Below, piece after piece: positions 16,736 to 24,862 of a stretch of 39,446 nucleotides of DNA. Position 1 is the first letter of the stretch. Every line of letters begins with the position of its first letter. Origin of the DNA: Lactobacillus sp. UBA5804 (GTDB lineage: Bacteria; Bacillota; Bacilli; Lactobacillales; Lactobacillaceae); assembly GCA_002418055.1 (NCBI GenBank), contig DIDI01000017.1, positions 7,055 to 46,500 on the forward strand, read 5' to 3'. The notes under the pieces are model-generated. The model saw only the letters and a list, made by a program, of their open reading frames with translations. It was not told the origin of the DNA and did not search any database. Both the position numbers and the translations under genes were made by a program.

Positions 16736-16863
16736 AACAATATTTTTTTGAAAGATAATGATACTTGTTACAAGCTTTATAGGCTTTATTGACAGTGCAA
16801 GTGGCATCAATCAGGTTTTTAATACCATTAAATTGTGAATCATAGCTAATAAAATTTCTATAT

Positions 16864-16898
16864 CAAAAAAACACCAAGCTATTGGCCTACTTGGTGTT
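16864..16898 (-). terminator. Terminator of nagB
   Basis: AACACCAAG/CTTGGTGTT stem with an 11-base loop, then a T-tract on the minus strand, immediately after the nagB stop codon. Confidence 0.88.
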
Positions 16899-16904
16899 TC
16901 AGAG

Positions 16905-17609
16905 TTACTTTAATTCAGCTGCCGCTGCTTCATCACAAATCACTGTGACATCATGATGCCGTTGTAACACAGTTGCTGGGATAGCTTCGGTAATGGTCCC
17001 TTCAACGAGTTGTTTAACGGCATGAGCTTTCTCAGTGCCAAATGCTAATAAGACAATTTTTTTGGCCGCCATAATGTTTTTAATCCCCATGCAGATAGCA
17101 GTCTTAGGGACCTCACTGATCTCGTTAAAGAAGCGAGCATTGGCTTTAATTGTGCTTTCAGTTAGCTGCACCTCATGGGTGCCGAGATTAAAGGGAGTGC
17201 CCGGTTCATTAAAGGCAATGTGGCCATTTTGACCAATCCCTAAAAGTTGCACATCAATAGGGTGGTCAAGCATAAGCTGATCGTACTGCTGACAAAAAGT
17301 TGCTGGGTCCTGAGTGAGACCGTCTGGTAAATAACAAGCTTTAAACGGCTTGGCATCAAATAAGTGCTTTTGCATGAAGTAATGATAACTTTGCGGATTA
17401 TCCGGTGCTAGGCCAACATATTCATCTAAGTTGATGCTAATGACATCTGAAAAATCGAGTGAGCTCGTGACAACTTCCTGATAAAAGGTCAGTGGAGTTG
17501 ATCCAGTGGCGAGTCCTAATACTTTAGCACCCTGTTTTAGTGCCTCTGCAAAAATGTCAAAAGTGGCTTTGCCACCAGCATATTTATCTTTAGTTACGAT
17601 AACTTTCAT
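16905..17609 (-). CDS. nagB: Glucosamine-6-phosphate deaminase
   Basis: 234 residues, the short Gram-positive NagB form without the C-terminal allosteric extension of the E. coli enzyme. Key motifs: GLATGSTPLTFY (phosphate binding), NLDEYVGL with the catalytic Asp, and LGIGQNGHIAFNEPG with the ring-opening His. Converts glucosamine-6-phosphate to fructose-6-phosphate and ammonia, feeding amino sugars into glycolysis. Monocistronic. AGGAGAGG lies 6 bases before the ATG. The promoter contains a NagR/DasR-like operator, so induction by amino sugars is likely. Confidence 0.95.
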   Translation of the reverse strand: MKVIVTKDKYAGGKATFDIFAEALKQGAKVLGLATGSTPLTFYQEVVTSSLDFSDVISINLDEYVGLAPDNPQSYHYFMQKHLFDAKPFKACYLPDGLTQDPATFCQQYDQLMLDHPIDVQLLGIGQNGHIAFNEPGTPFNLGTHEVQLTESTIKANARFFNEISEVPKTAICMGIKNIMAAKKIVLLAFGTEKAHAVKQLVEGTITEAIPATVLQRHHDVTVICDEAAAAELK

Positions 17610-17624
17610 ATTATCCCTCTCCTT

Positions 17625-17667
17625 AGTGGTCTAGTCCATTATAGCGAGGGCAATAGCAGAAAGTCAA
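17625..17667 (-). promoter_or_regulatory. nagB promoter with GntR/NagR-type operator
   Basis: Minus-strand TTGACT (17662-17667) and TATAAT (17638-17643) with an 18-base spacer. TGGTCTAGTCCA at 17627-17638 differs by one base from the symmetrical core TGGTCTAGACCA bound by NagR/DasR-family repressors, and it covers the transcription start. A weaker cre-like sequence lies in the -35 area. The regulator gene is not in the window. Confidence 0.6.
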
Positions 17668-17690
17668 TTAAAGCGGCTACAAAATCAAAA

Positions 17691-17715
17691 AAACAGGCTA
17701 CAGCCTGCTTTTTTG
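17691..17715 (-). terminator. Terminator of the nucleoside ABC transporter operon
   Basis: CAGGC/GCCTG stem with a 4-base loop, flanked by A- and T-tracts, so it works on the minus strand after the last permease gene. Confidence 0.8.
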
Positions 17716-17732
17716 ATTAATGTGATTTATTG

Positions 17733-18689
17733 CTATTTAGATTTAATATAGTTGACGCCATCAGCGGCTGGTGCAACTGATTTTCCTAAGAAGGCCACCA
17801 GTACCACGATCGTAATAACGTAAGGCGCAATTTGCATATAAACAGATGGAATGTGCTGGAAGCCTGGTAATTGATTACCGATGATACTCAGGCTTTGTGC
17901 GAAACCGAAGAAGAGTGAAGCACCCATTGCACCGAGAGGATTCCATTTACCAAAGATGACAGCGGCTAGAGCCATGAACCCTTGACCGACAATTGTCGAA
18001 ACTGAGAAATTACCTGAGATGGCTTGGGCAAAGACTGCGCCACCAATCCCGCCTAGAAAACCGGAGATAAGGACACCAGCATAACGCATCCCGTAGACAT
18101 TAATGCCCATGGTGTCAGCGGCTTGAGGATTTTCACCACAAGCACGCAGGCGCAAACCAAAGCGTGTTTTGTAAAGGACAAACCATAATAAAATCGTGAC
18201 GACAATGGCTAACCAAGCCGGAGCCGAAGTGTTCTTAAAGAAAATCGGACCGAAGAAAGGAATGTTGGCCAGGCCTGGAAAGCTAAAGTAACCGAAGTTA
18301 GCCGTAATATTGTTGGTTTGGCCTTTATCATAGATGGCCTTAATGAGGAAGACCCCAAGTGGTGCGGCCATTAGATTTAACACAGTCCCACTAATCACAT
18401 GGTCAGCCCGAAAGTTAATGGTAGCAACTGCATGTAGGAGCGAGAATAATAGACCAGCTAAGCCACCAATTAGTAAGCCAAGCCAAGGCGTAACGCCTCC
18501 GAATACCGGTGCAAAAGTTAGGTTAAAAATGACTGCTGCAAAAGCCCCCATTGTCATAATACCTTCTAGACCGATGTTCACAATACCGGAGTGTTCACTA
18601 TAAACACCTCCTAGGGCCGTAAAAATCAAGGGGGCGGAGTAAACTAATGATGATGAAACGATTAAGGCGAGCGTGGTAATTAAATCCAT
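17733..18689 (-). CDS. Nucleoside ABC transporter permease (NupQ/RnsD-like)
   Basis: 318 residues, about eight to ten membrane segments, BPD_transp_2 family. Typical parts are YSEHSGIVNIGLEGIMTMGAF near the N-terminus and GENPQAADTMGINVYGMRYA, the cytoplasmic loop that contacts the ATPase. It starts on the last base of the previous permease stop codon. Together with the next gene it forms the membrane channel of a BMP-type transporter. Members with PnrA-like binding proteins carry purine nucleosides. Confidence 0.92.
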   Translation of the reverse strand: MDLITTLALIVSSSLVYSAPLIFTALGGVYSEHSGIVNIGLEGIMTMGAFAAVIFNLTFAPVFGGVTPWLGLLIGGLAGLLFSLLHAVATINFRADHVISGTVLNLMAAPLGVFLIKAIYDKGQTNNITANFGYFSFPGLANIPFFGPIFFKNTSAPAWLAIVVTILLWFVLYKTRFGLRLRACGENPQAADTMGINVYGMRYAGVLISGFLGGIGGAVFAQAISGNFSVSTIVGQGFMALAAVIFGKWNPLGAMGASLFFGFAQSLSIIGNQLPGFQHIPSVYMQIAPYVITIVVLVAFLGKSVAPAADGVNYIKSK

Positions 18690-19840
18690 TAGAGTTGTTC
18701 CTCCTTACCTAAGGTCACCGCCTGAGTACTAGTCGGATGATGATCAGTTGGGGTTTTTACGGCAGCTTTACGGCTAAATAATAACCCTACCACGTAATTA
18801 ATAGCTATGAAGAAGATGATCGCAGCAATTACAATGGAGACAATTTCGTAAGGAATCCCTGCAATTGTCTGCATGCCTAGGCCACCAATCTTTAAAATTG
18901 AGAAGAGCAATGCTGCAATTAGAATTCCTAAGGCACTGCCGCCACCTAGCAGGGCAACAGATAAACCATCCCAACCAATATCTAGGCTGGCAGTTTGCGT
19001 GAAGTAGTTTTGGTAAGTCCCCAGACCTTGTACCACCCCGCCAAGGCCGGCAAAAGCACCTGAAAGAAGCATTGAGACAATAATATTTTTCTTAGCTGAC
19101 ATCCCAGCGTACTGACTCGCAAATTGGTTTAAACCAACGGCTTTAATTTCAAAACCGGTTGTGGTTTTTCGCATTAACCACCAAAAACCAAGCAAGGCAA
19201 TGAAAGCTAGGAAAATCCCAGCGTTAATGCGTGATTGGCCAAAGAAGTTCGCCAGCCAATCAAGGTGGAGGCTGCCGTTAGCAGAGACTGTTTTGGTGGC
19301 ATCCATATCGACCCGTAATTTGGGACTCATAATTTGTTGCATCAGATATTGGCAGAGATAGAGCACGATATAGTTGATCATAATCGTGGTGATTACCTCA
19401 TTGGTACCAAAGTAAGCGCGCAGTACACCGGCAATTCCAGATACGATAGCACCAGCCAGCGCACCAGCAATAATGCAGACAGGTAGCAAAATGTATTTAG
19501 GTAAATTCGGGTTTGCAAGAGCAATCCAGATTGCGGTAATCCATCCAGCTTGTGCTTGTCCTGGCAGGCCAATATTGAAAAAGCCAGCTGATGAGGCAAT
19601 CGCAAAGCCAATCGCGGTAAAGATCAGTGGTGTGGCTTCCCGGATCGTTTCCCCAATCCCATTCATGTTGCCCAAGGCACTGCTAAACATTGATCCATAA
19701 GCTTGAATCGGATTGTAAGACCAGACTAACATAATAATGGCCCCAACTAGAAAACCAGCTACGACTGAAACAATTGGGACTAAAAATTTTTTATTTTTCT
19801 CACTCAGGTTAAACAAATTAACGTCCTTCTTTCTTGGCAC
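18689..19840 (-). CDS. Nucleoside ABC transporter permease (NupP/RnsC-like)
   Basis: 383 residues, BPD_transp_2 family with about eight to ten membrane segments. It contains GFFNIGLPGQAQAGWI and the ATPase-coupling loop VGLNQFASQYAGMSAKKNI. It has hydrophilic ends, including a Thr/His-rich C-terminal tail (TPTDHHPTSTQ). It overlaps the ATPase gene by 23 bases and the next permease gene by 1 base, so translation is coupled. Partner of NupQ-like permease. Confidence 0.92.
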   Translation of the reverse strand: MPRKKDVNLFNLSEKNKKFLVPIVSVVAGFLVGAIIMLVWSYNPIQAYGSMFSSALGNMNGIGETIREATPLIFTAIGFAIASSAGFFNIGLPGQAQAGWITAIWIALANPNLPKYILLPVCIIAGALAGAIVSGIAGVLRAYFGTNEVITTIMINYIVLYLCQYLMQQIMSPKLRVDMDATKTVSANGSLHLDWLANFFGQSRINAGIFLAFIALLGFWWLMRKTTTGFEIKAVGLNQFASQYAGMSAKKNIIVSMLLSGAFAGLGGVVQGLGTYQNYFTQTASLDIGWDGLSVALLGGGSALGILIAALLFSILKIGGLGMQTIAGIPYEIVSIVIAAIIFFIAINYVVGLLFSRKAAVKTPTDHHPTSTQAVTLGKEEQL

Positions 19841-21347
19841 CGGTCATTAATAACCCTAATTCACGATCGGTGGTATCAGCTGGCCGAACTTCGCCAGAAA
19901 TCTGTCCGTCATGTAAGACGGCAATGCGGTCAGATAACTGCATAATTTCATCTAGTTCATACGAAATCAGTAAAATCGCTTTGCCAGCAGCTCGCTGAGC
20001 CAATAGTTGTTGGTGGATATATTCAATTGCCCCGACATCTAAGCCACGTGTCGGTTGAAAGGCAATGATTAAATCGCTATTACGGTCGAGTTCACGTGCG
20101 ATAATCGCTTTTTGTTGGTTACCACCTGATAGTTCACCAGCCGGTAAATTCTCGTCAGTGGTGCGGACGTCGAATTGTTTGATTAGCTTACGGGCATGTT
20201 CATGGATGGCGTTAAAGTTAATAATTCCGTGTTTGGAAAAAGGCTCGTGGTAGTAACTTTGTAAGGCCATGTTATCAGCCACAGACCAAGGCAGTATGAG
20301 GCCAAACTTCTGCCGGTCAGCGGGAATATGACTAACGCCCAGTTCCGTTATTTCGCGTACTTTCTTATTAGTCATATTTTTGCCTTTGATGGTGACTTGT
20401 CCAGCTTCGACCCGGCGTAACCCTGTGAGTGCTTCAACTAATTCGTCTTGGCCATTACCATCAATGCCGGCTAGTCCGAGAATTTCTCCCTGATGCAAGT
20501 TAAAAGACAGGCCTTTGACGGCTAAATTACCCCGTGCTTCGTTAACCTTTAAGTCAGAGACGTTGAGCACTTCCTGACCAATTTTGGCAGCGGGTTTGTC
20601 AAGTTTCATATTAACATGGCGCCCGACCATCATTTCAGCCAGTTGGTCATCTGTTGTGTCACTAACTCTTAGCGTGGCAATTCCTTGCCCAGCTCTGATG
20701 ACAGTGACGCGATCAGCCACTGCTTTAATCTCGTCAAGTTTGTGGGTGATTAAAATGACGGCCTTGCCTTCAGCTGCCAGCCCCTTGAGAATTTTAATAA
20801 ACTCAGTAATCTCTTGCGGGGTCAGCACTGCGGTTGGTTCGTCAAAAATCAAAATTTCAGCGCCTCGATATAATACTTTTAAAATTTCAACACGTTGTTG
20901 CTGTGCGACGGTGATATCGGCCACTTTAGCATCCAAATTAATAGCTAGGCCATAACGTTTGGATAGCGCAGTTACTTTTTGGTGCGCAGCTTTAACATCA
21001 AGTTTGCCACGCTTTACGGGTTCATCACCCAAGATAATATTTTCCCAGACACTGAAAGCAGCCGCGAGCATGAAGTGTTGGTGGACCATCCCAATTCCTA
21101 AAGCTTTGGCGGTATTAGGATCTTTGATGTCGACTTGCTTGCCACGGACTAAGATATCGCCCGCAGTTGGTGCTAGTAATCCGGAAAGGATTTGCATCAG
21201 CGTTGATTTTCCAGCGCCATTTTCTCCCAATAAGGCTAGAATTTCACCGCGCTTCAAGGTGAGATTGATATCATTATTGGCTTTAAAACCATTAAAGTCT
21301 TTAACAATGTGACGCATTTCAATCATATTTTGAGTTTTTGTTTCCAT
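19818..21347 (-). CDS. Nucleoside ABC transporter ATPase with two ABC domains (NupO/RnsB-like)
   Basis: About 509 residues from the ATG at 21347; a longer frame exists but lacks a better ribosome site, and even here only AGAAAGA is seen. The first ABC domain has Walker A GENGAGKST, a VAQQQRVEIL signature and Walker B ILIFDEPTAVLT. The second has a degenerate P-loop (GIDGNGQDEL), the LSGGNQQKAI signature and IIAFQPTRGLDVGA, where the Walker B aspartate/glutamate positions are changed, as usual in this family (RbsA/YufO type). Drives nucleoside uptake. Separated from the binding protein gene by a terminator-like hairpin. Confidence 0.93.
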   Translation of the reverse strand: METKTQNMIEMRHIVKDFNGFKANNDINLTLKRGEILALLGENGAGKSTLMQILSGLLAPTAGDILVRGKQVDIKDPNTAKALGIGMVHQHFMLAAAFSVWENIILGDEPVKRGKLDVKAAHQKVTALSKRYGLAINLDAKVADITVAQQQRVEILKVLYRGAEILIFDEPTAVLTPQEITEFIKILKGLAAEGKAVILITHKLDEIKAVADRVTVIRAGQGIATLRVSDTTDDQLAEMMVGRHVNMKLDKPAAKIGQEVLNVSDLKVNEARGNLAVKGLSFNLHQGEILGLAGIDGNGQDELVEALTGLRRVEAGQVTIKGKNMTNKKVREITELGVSHIPADRQKFGLILPWSVADNMALQSYYHEPFSKHGIINFNAIHEHARKLIKQFDVRTTDENLPAGELSGGNQQKAIIARELDRNSDLIIAFQPTRGLDVGAIEYIHQQLLAQRAAGKAILLISYELDEIMQLSDRIAVLHDGQISGEVRPADTTDRELGLLMTGAKKEGR

Positions 21348-21364
21348 AATGGTCTTTCTGTTTA

Positions 21365-21394
21365 TGAAAAAACTCTCCGTTAGCACGAAGAGTT
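21365..21394 (-). terminator. Intra-operon terminator-like hairpin between the binding protein and ATPase genes
   Basis: Ten-base stem AACTCTTCGT/ACGGAGAGTT (one G-T pair), loop GCTA, followed by TTTTTT on the minus strand. It lies 23 bases after the binding-protein stop codon and before the ATPase start. Probably lets only part of transcription pass, giving more binding protein than transporter. Confidence 0.75.
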
Positions 21395-21417
21395 TCAGCT
21401 AGCTGAATTAGGATTGA

Positions 21418-22503
21418 TTACTTCTTAGGTGAAGTAGCAACGGTAATTTTGCCATCAATGATTTGTTTACGAGCAGCTTGGACAGCGGCCCAAGTCTTAG
21501 TGGTTAAGTTGCCCTTAGTAATGGAGACCCCATTTTGTTTCAAGCTGTAAACGATATGCTTGCCACCAGGGAATTTACCATTATAGGCGTCATTAGCGAG
21601 TGAATGAACAGCGACATCTAAGCCCTTGAGGACTGAGGTTAAGGTAAAGTTGTCCGTCTTACCGTCCTTAGACTTGTAGTCGCCTAAGCTAGCTTGATCG
21701 GTATCAACTCCAATTACCCAGACTTTCTTGCTGGCTGGACGGGCTTGGTTATAATCTTTAGCTTCTGAGAAGACACCGTTACCGGCGTTACCAGCAGCCT
21801 GGTAAAGGATATCAGCTTTGTCGGCATACATTGATTGCGCAATGGCTTTCGCCTTATCGGTTGAAGTAAAGTTGCCAATGTATTGAACCTGAACCGAAAT
21901 CTTCTTATGCAAGGCCTTGGCGCCAGCAGCTACCCCTTGTCTAAAGCCAGCTTCAAAGAGGTCTAACACGGATGATTTGGCACCACCGATGAAGCCCACT
22001 TTGTTAGTCTTAGTGCTATAAGCGGCAGCTAGCCCCCCTAAATATGAGGCTTGATTACTCTCGAAGGTTGCAGAAGCAACATTCTTTTGATTAGAAATAA
22101 CACTGTCGATAATCACAAAGTTTTTCTTCGGATTCTTCTTAGCAGCAGCTGCCACTGAGTCCGTTAGCTGATAGCCCACGCCGAAGATAGTTTGATAACC
22201 AGCAGATGCTGCTTGGTCAAAGTTAGGCGCATAATCTGCCGCACTACTTGACTGAAAGTACTGGTAGCCGCCTTTACCTTGCTTTAACCCATGTTCTTGA
22301 CCATAGGCTTTAAAACCAGACCAAGCTGCTTGGTTAAAGGAATGGTCATCAACCCCGTTAGAGTCGGTGATCAGTGCAATGCCATGTTTGACATTGCGAT
22401 TAGCTGTTCCTCCTTGCTGTTTGCCCGAACATGCGCCTAGTAAAAGTCCGCTAGTAACTGCCACAACACCGATTGACAAGACTCTTTTGAACTTAACGTT
22501 CAT
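21418..22503 (-). CDS. BMP/PnrA-family nucleoside-binding lipoprotein, copy 1
   Basis: 361 residues from the ATG at 22503, preceded by GGAGGGA. Signal peptide with lipobox LLGAC-S. The PnrA fold shows ALITDSNGVDDHSFNQ at the start of the mature domain, NFVIIDSVISNQKNVA, TFESNQASYLGGLAAAY and WVIGVDTDQASLG, which are the positions that bind purine nucleosides in the family. Genes next to it encode the cognate ATPase and two permeases. Has its own strong promoter, so it can be expressed apart from the upstream paralogue. Confidence 0.93.
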   Translation of the reverse strand: MNVKFKRVLSIGVVAVTSGLLLGACSGKQQGGTANRNVKHGIALITDSNGVDDHSFNQAAWSGFKAYGQEHGLKQGKGGYQYFQSSSAADYAPNFDQAASAGYQTIFGVGYQLTDSVAAAAKKNPKKNFVIIDSVISNQKNVASATFESNQASYLGGLAAAYSTKTNKVGFIGGAKSSVLDLFEAGFRQGVAAGAKALHKKISVQVQYIGNFTSTDKAKAIAQSMYADKADILYQAAGNAGNGVFSEAKDYNQARPASKKVWVIGVDTDQASLGDYKSKDGKTDNFTLTSVLKGLDVAVHSLANDAYNGKFPGGKHIVYSLKQNGVSITKGNLTTKTWAAVQAARKQIIDGKITVATSPKK

Positions 22504-22532
22504 CGAATTTCCCTCCGCCACAAATAACACGA

Positions 22533-22574
22533 ACAATTTAATAGAATTGTATCATTAAGTACGTATGACGTCAA
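22533..22574 (-). promoter_or_regulatory. Promoter of BMP lipoprotein copy 1, with inverted repeat and PurBox-like core
   Basis: Minus-strand TTGACG (22569-22574) and TACAAT (22546-22551) with a 17-base spacer. ACAATT-N6-AATTGT (22533-22550) overlaps the -10 box and start point. On the plus strand, ACGAACAATT (22529-22538) is identical to the core of the PurBox-like site before the purine permease gene. Confidence 0.6.
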
Positions 22575-22631
22575 TCAATAGCGGGATATTTACGGAAGAA
22601 AAAAATCTATACCGCACAATGACGAATAATG

Positions 22632-23717
22632 TTACTTACTGAGGGGGTGAATTCTAACCTTAATCTTACCATTAATAATATTAGTTCTGGCCTTTTGGGC
22701 GGCAATCCAAGCCTGGCTTGAGATTTGACCACGCGTAAGTGAAACACCATCATTCTTTAAACCATAGATAAGGTTTTGACCACCAGGGAATTTATCATGG
22801 TAAGCACGTTCAGAAATATCCTTCACCGCTACGTTCACCCCGGTAATAACGGAGGTTAAAGCGAAGTTATCTTTTTGATTACCTTTAGCATGATAATTAG
22901 CCAAGTTTGATTGATCAACATCAACCCCGATTACCCAAACTTTTTTATTAGCAGGGCGGGTTTGATTGATGGCTTTAGCTTCAGCGAATAAGCCATCACC
23001 GGCACCACCAGCAGCATGGAAGATGATATCGGCTTTCTTTGTGTACATGGCTTGTGCAATTGCCTTGGCCTTATCAACGGCATCAAAGCTACCAATATAT
23101 TGGTTCAGCAATTTAATATGTTTGTGTAATTTTTTCGCAGTGTCAGTTACCCCTTGAGTAAAACCAGCGTCAAACAGATCATCAATATCACCATGAACGC
23201 CGCCGATGAATCCAATTGTGTTCGTCTTGGTTTCGTGAGCAGCGACGACACCAGCTAGGTAGGACGCTTGTTCACTCTTGAAATTAGCAGAGGCAACATT
23301 CTTTTGACCGCTGACCACATCATCGATGATGACAAAATTTTTCTTCGGGTACTTCTTTGCAGCAGTGGAAACAGCAGTCTTAAGTGAGTAGCCAACGCCA
23401 AACATCGTATGATAGCCGGCCGCAACGGCTTGACTAAAGTTGTTATCAAAGTCAGCCGCACTACCTGATTGGAAGTACTGATAACCGTTTTGACCTCGTT
23501 TTAATTGATGTGCTTTACCATAAGCGAGAAAACCATTCCAAGCAGATTGATTAAAGGAATGGTCATTAACGCCGTTACCATCCGTAATTAGGGCAACTGA
23601 ATGCTTGGCATCAGTTGCCTTATTGCTGGCTTGGCCACGTCTGCCCCCACAAGCAGTTAGTGTCACTGCTGCGACAGCGACGGTAACGATAGTACTGATA
23701 TGACGAATGTTCATCAT
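22632..23717 (-). CDS. BMP/PnrA-family nucleoside-binding lipoprotein, copy 2
   Basis: 361 residues, with lipobox LTAC-G and a basic GGRRGQ mature N-terminus. Close paralogue of the downstream protein through most of its length (ALITDGNGVNDHSFNQ, VIIDDVVSGQKNVA, NFKSEQASYLAGVVAAH, WVIGVDVDQSNLA). Differences at ligand-contact positions, for instance DDHSF to NDHSF and DSV to DDV, suggest a different nucleoside preference or affinity. ATG at 23717 or 23714, with GAGG upstream. First gene of the operon; the gap to copy 1 holds a separate promoter and no clear terminator. Confidence 0.92.
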   Translation of the reverse strand: MMNIRHISTIVTVAVAAVTLTACGGRRGQASNKATDAKHSVALITDGNGVNDHSFNQSAWNGFLAYGKAHQLKRGQNGYQYFQSGSAADFDNNFSQAVAAGYHTMFGVGYSLKTAVSTAAKKYPKKNFVIIDDVVSGQKNVASANFKSEQASYLAGVVAAHETKTNTIGFIGGVHGDIDDLFDAGFTQGVTDTAKKLHKHIKLLNQYIGSFDAVDKAKAIAQAMYTKKADIIFHAAGGAGDGLFAEAKAINQTRPANKKVWVIGVDVDQSNLANYHAKGNQKDNFALTSVITGVNVAVKDISERAYHDKFPGGQNLIYGLKNDGVSLTRGQISSQAWIAAQKARTNIINGKIKVRIHPLSK

Positions 23718-23880
23718 GCTGTATGCCTCAAATTCTTTCGATTTTAATAATTGTAGTTAGGAGTAGGACTAATAACTAGTATTAGTGTCCTCATTTCTAA
23801 ATGAGTCAATCCCTAGTTGTGCGATCGTCACAAGTGAGGTTAACGTTAATGACCATAGCCCAAATCGCAGAGGTTGTCAA
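23718..23880 (-). promoter_or_regulatory. Promoter and palindrome-rich leader of BMP lipoprotein copy 2
   Basis: Minus-strand TTGACA (23875-23880) and TATGGT (23852-23857) with a 17-base spacer. The roughly 125-base leader contains TTAACGTTAA at the start point (23840-23849), a CTCATTT/AAATGAG inverted repeat (23790-23805), and an ACTAATA/TATTAGT hairpin (23768-23786). None matches a riboswitch I know. From 23881 to about 24100 I see no gene, only A/T-rich sequence with a short TAACCC/GGGTTA repeat. Confidence 0.55.
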
Positions 23881-24110
23881 AAGCTCAGAAGTCCTTGAAA
23901 TGTTGATATCATAGGATTATTCATTTTGGCTAAAGCGGCTTTTAACCCTTTTACCACGAGGGGTTAGCATGAATTGAAACGCTAAAATAATTAAAAAACA
24001 CATTATCTAGTATTTTAAATCTTAAAAATCACTCAAAAATACCAAATGTAGTGATACAACTGACAATCCACTTTTAGGCTTATTATGCAGCAATCTAGCT
24101 GAAGAACACA

Positions 24111-24116
24111 TATAAT
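24111..24116 (+). promoter_or_regulatory. Probable -10 box of the CPBP protease gene
   Basis: TATAAT, 20 bases before the start codon, with no good -35 box at the expected distance. Confidence 0.4.
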
Positions 24117-24136
24117 GGTGCAATAGAGGTGAAAAT

Positions 24137-24793
24137 ATGAAAAAAGGATTGATAATCGGATTGAAGCTGGCTAGTTTAATCCTGGCCTTTGTCACTTACA
24201 GTGCGCTGCAGAGCCTATACTTTTATCCGCAAAGCTACCATATCACAGCTGCTTCAGAAGGTTGGCTGGCACTAGTCACGCTCGTGGGACTAGCACTGAT
24301 TTATTGGCTTTACCGCTTGGGCTTACGGGGTGAGAATGCTTGGCACTTTAATCTAGCACCTCATTGGGATTGGCGCCGGTTACTCATGGCACTAGGTGGG
24401 TTTATTCTAATTGTATTTGCCAGTGCAACGATGCTCGGGTTATTAGGACACGGCAATTCTGCCAATCAGCAAGCCTTAGATACGATTGAGCGGCATGGTC
24501 AAAAACGGCTCTTCGCTATCATGGTGGTCTTGATTGCACCAATCTGTGAAGAATTGATTTTTCGCGGTTTATTATTTAATTTGAGTTTTTCGCGACCATC
24601 ACGCTGGCATACTGGCTTTAATCTAGTATTAAGTGGCTTAGTCTTTGGCTACCTTCACGATCCCACTTTTAGTCCATATTTATGGGTGTATGTCGTGTTA
24701 GGAATTATTTTAGCTGGGGTCTATTTAAAGACACGAGATGTGCGTTATTCAATTCTGGTACATATGGCCTATAACGCCTTGGGTTTTATCTAG
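24137..24793 (+). CDS. CPBP (Abi/CAAX-like) family intramembrane metalloprotease
   Basis: 218 residues, about six membrane helices. Family active-site motifs are all present: Glu138-Glu139 and Arg143 in CEELIFRG, Phe170/His174 in FGYLHD, and His209/Asn213 in VHMAYNAL. In lactobacilli such proteins are often linked to bacteriocin immunity, but no bacteriocin gene is adjacent here, so the substrate is unknown. Single gene with an AGAGGTG ribosome site and a terminator shared with the convergent ATPase gene. Confidence 0.9.
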   Translation: MKKGLIIGLKLASLILAFVTYSALQSLYFYPQSYHITAASEGWLALVTLVGLALIYWLYRLGLRGENAWHFNLAPHWDWRRLLMALGGFILIVFASATMLGLLGHGNSANQQALDTIERHGQKRLFAIMVVLIAPICEELIFRGLLFNLSFSRPSRWHTGFNLVLSGLVFGYLHDPTFSPYLWVYVVLGIILAGVYLKTRDVRYSILVHMAYNALGFI

Positions 24794-24803
24794 TACGGGG
24801 TAT

Positions 24804-24840
24804 ATAAAAAAGGCTGCTGTTATGAAGCAGTCTTTTTTGA
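24804..24840. terminator. Bidirectional terminator between CPBP and P-type ATPase genes
   Basis: AAAAAGGCTGCT/AGCAGTCTTTTTT hairpin with one G-T pair, with A- and T-tracts on either side. Confidence 0.85.
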
Positions 24841-24862
24841 TTGTCTTTTATAAAATAACATA

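Noticed and set aside
20584..21312. Plus-strand open frames opposite the nucleoside transporter ATPase gene
   Set aside because: Ser-rich antisense shadows of a conserved ABC ATPase, with no start signals.
24137..24793. CPBP protease as a bacteriocin immunity gene
   Set aside because: No bacteriocin precursor or export gene is adjacent, so the family assignment alone does not support this role.
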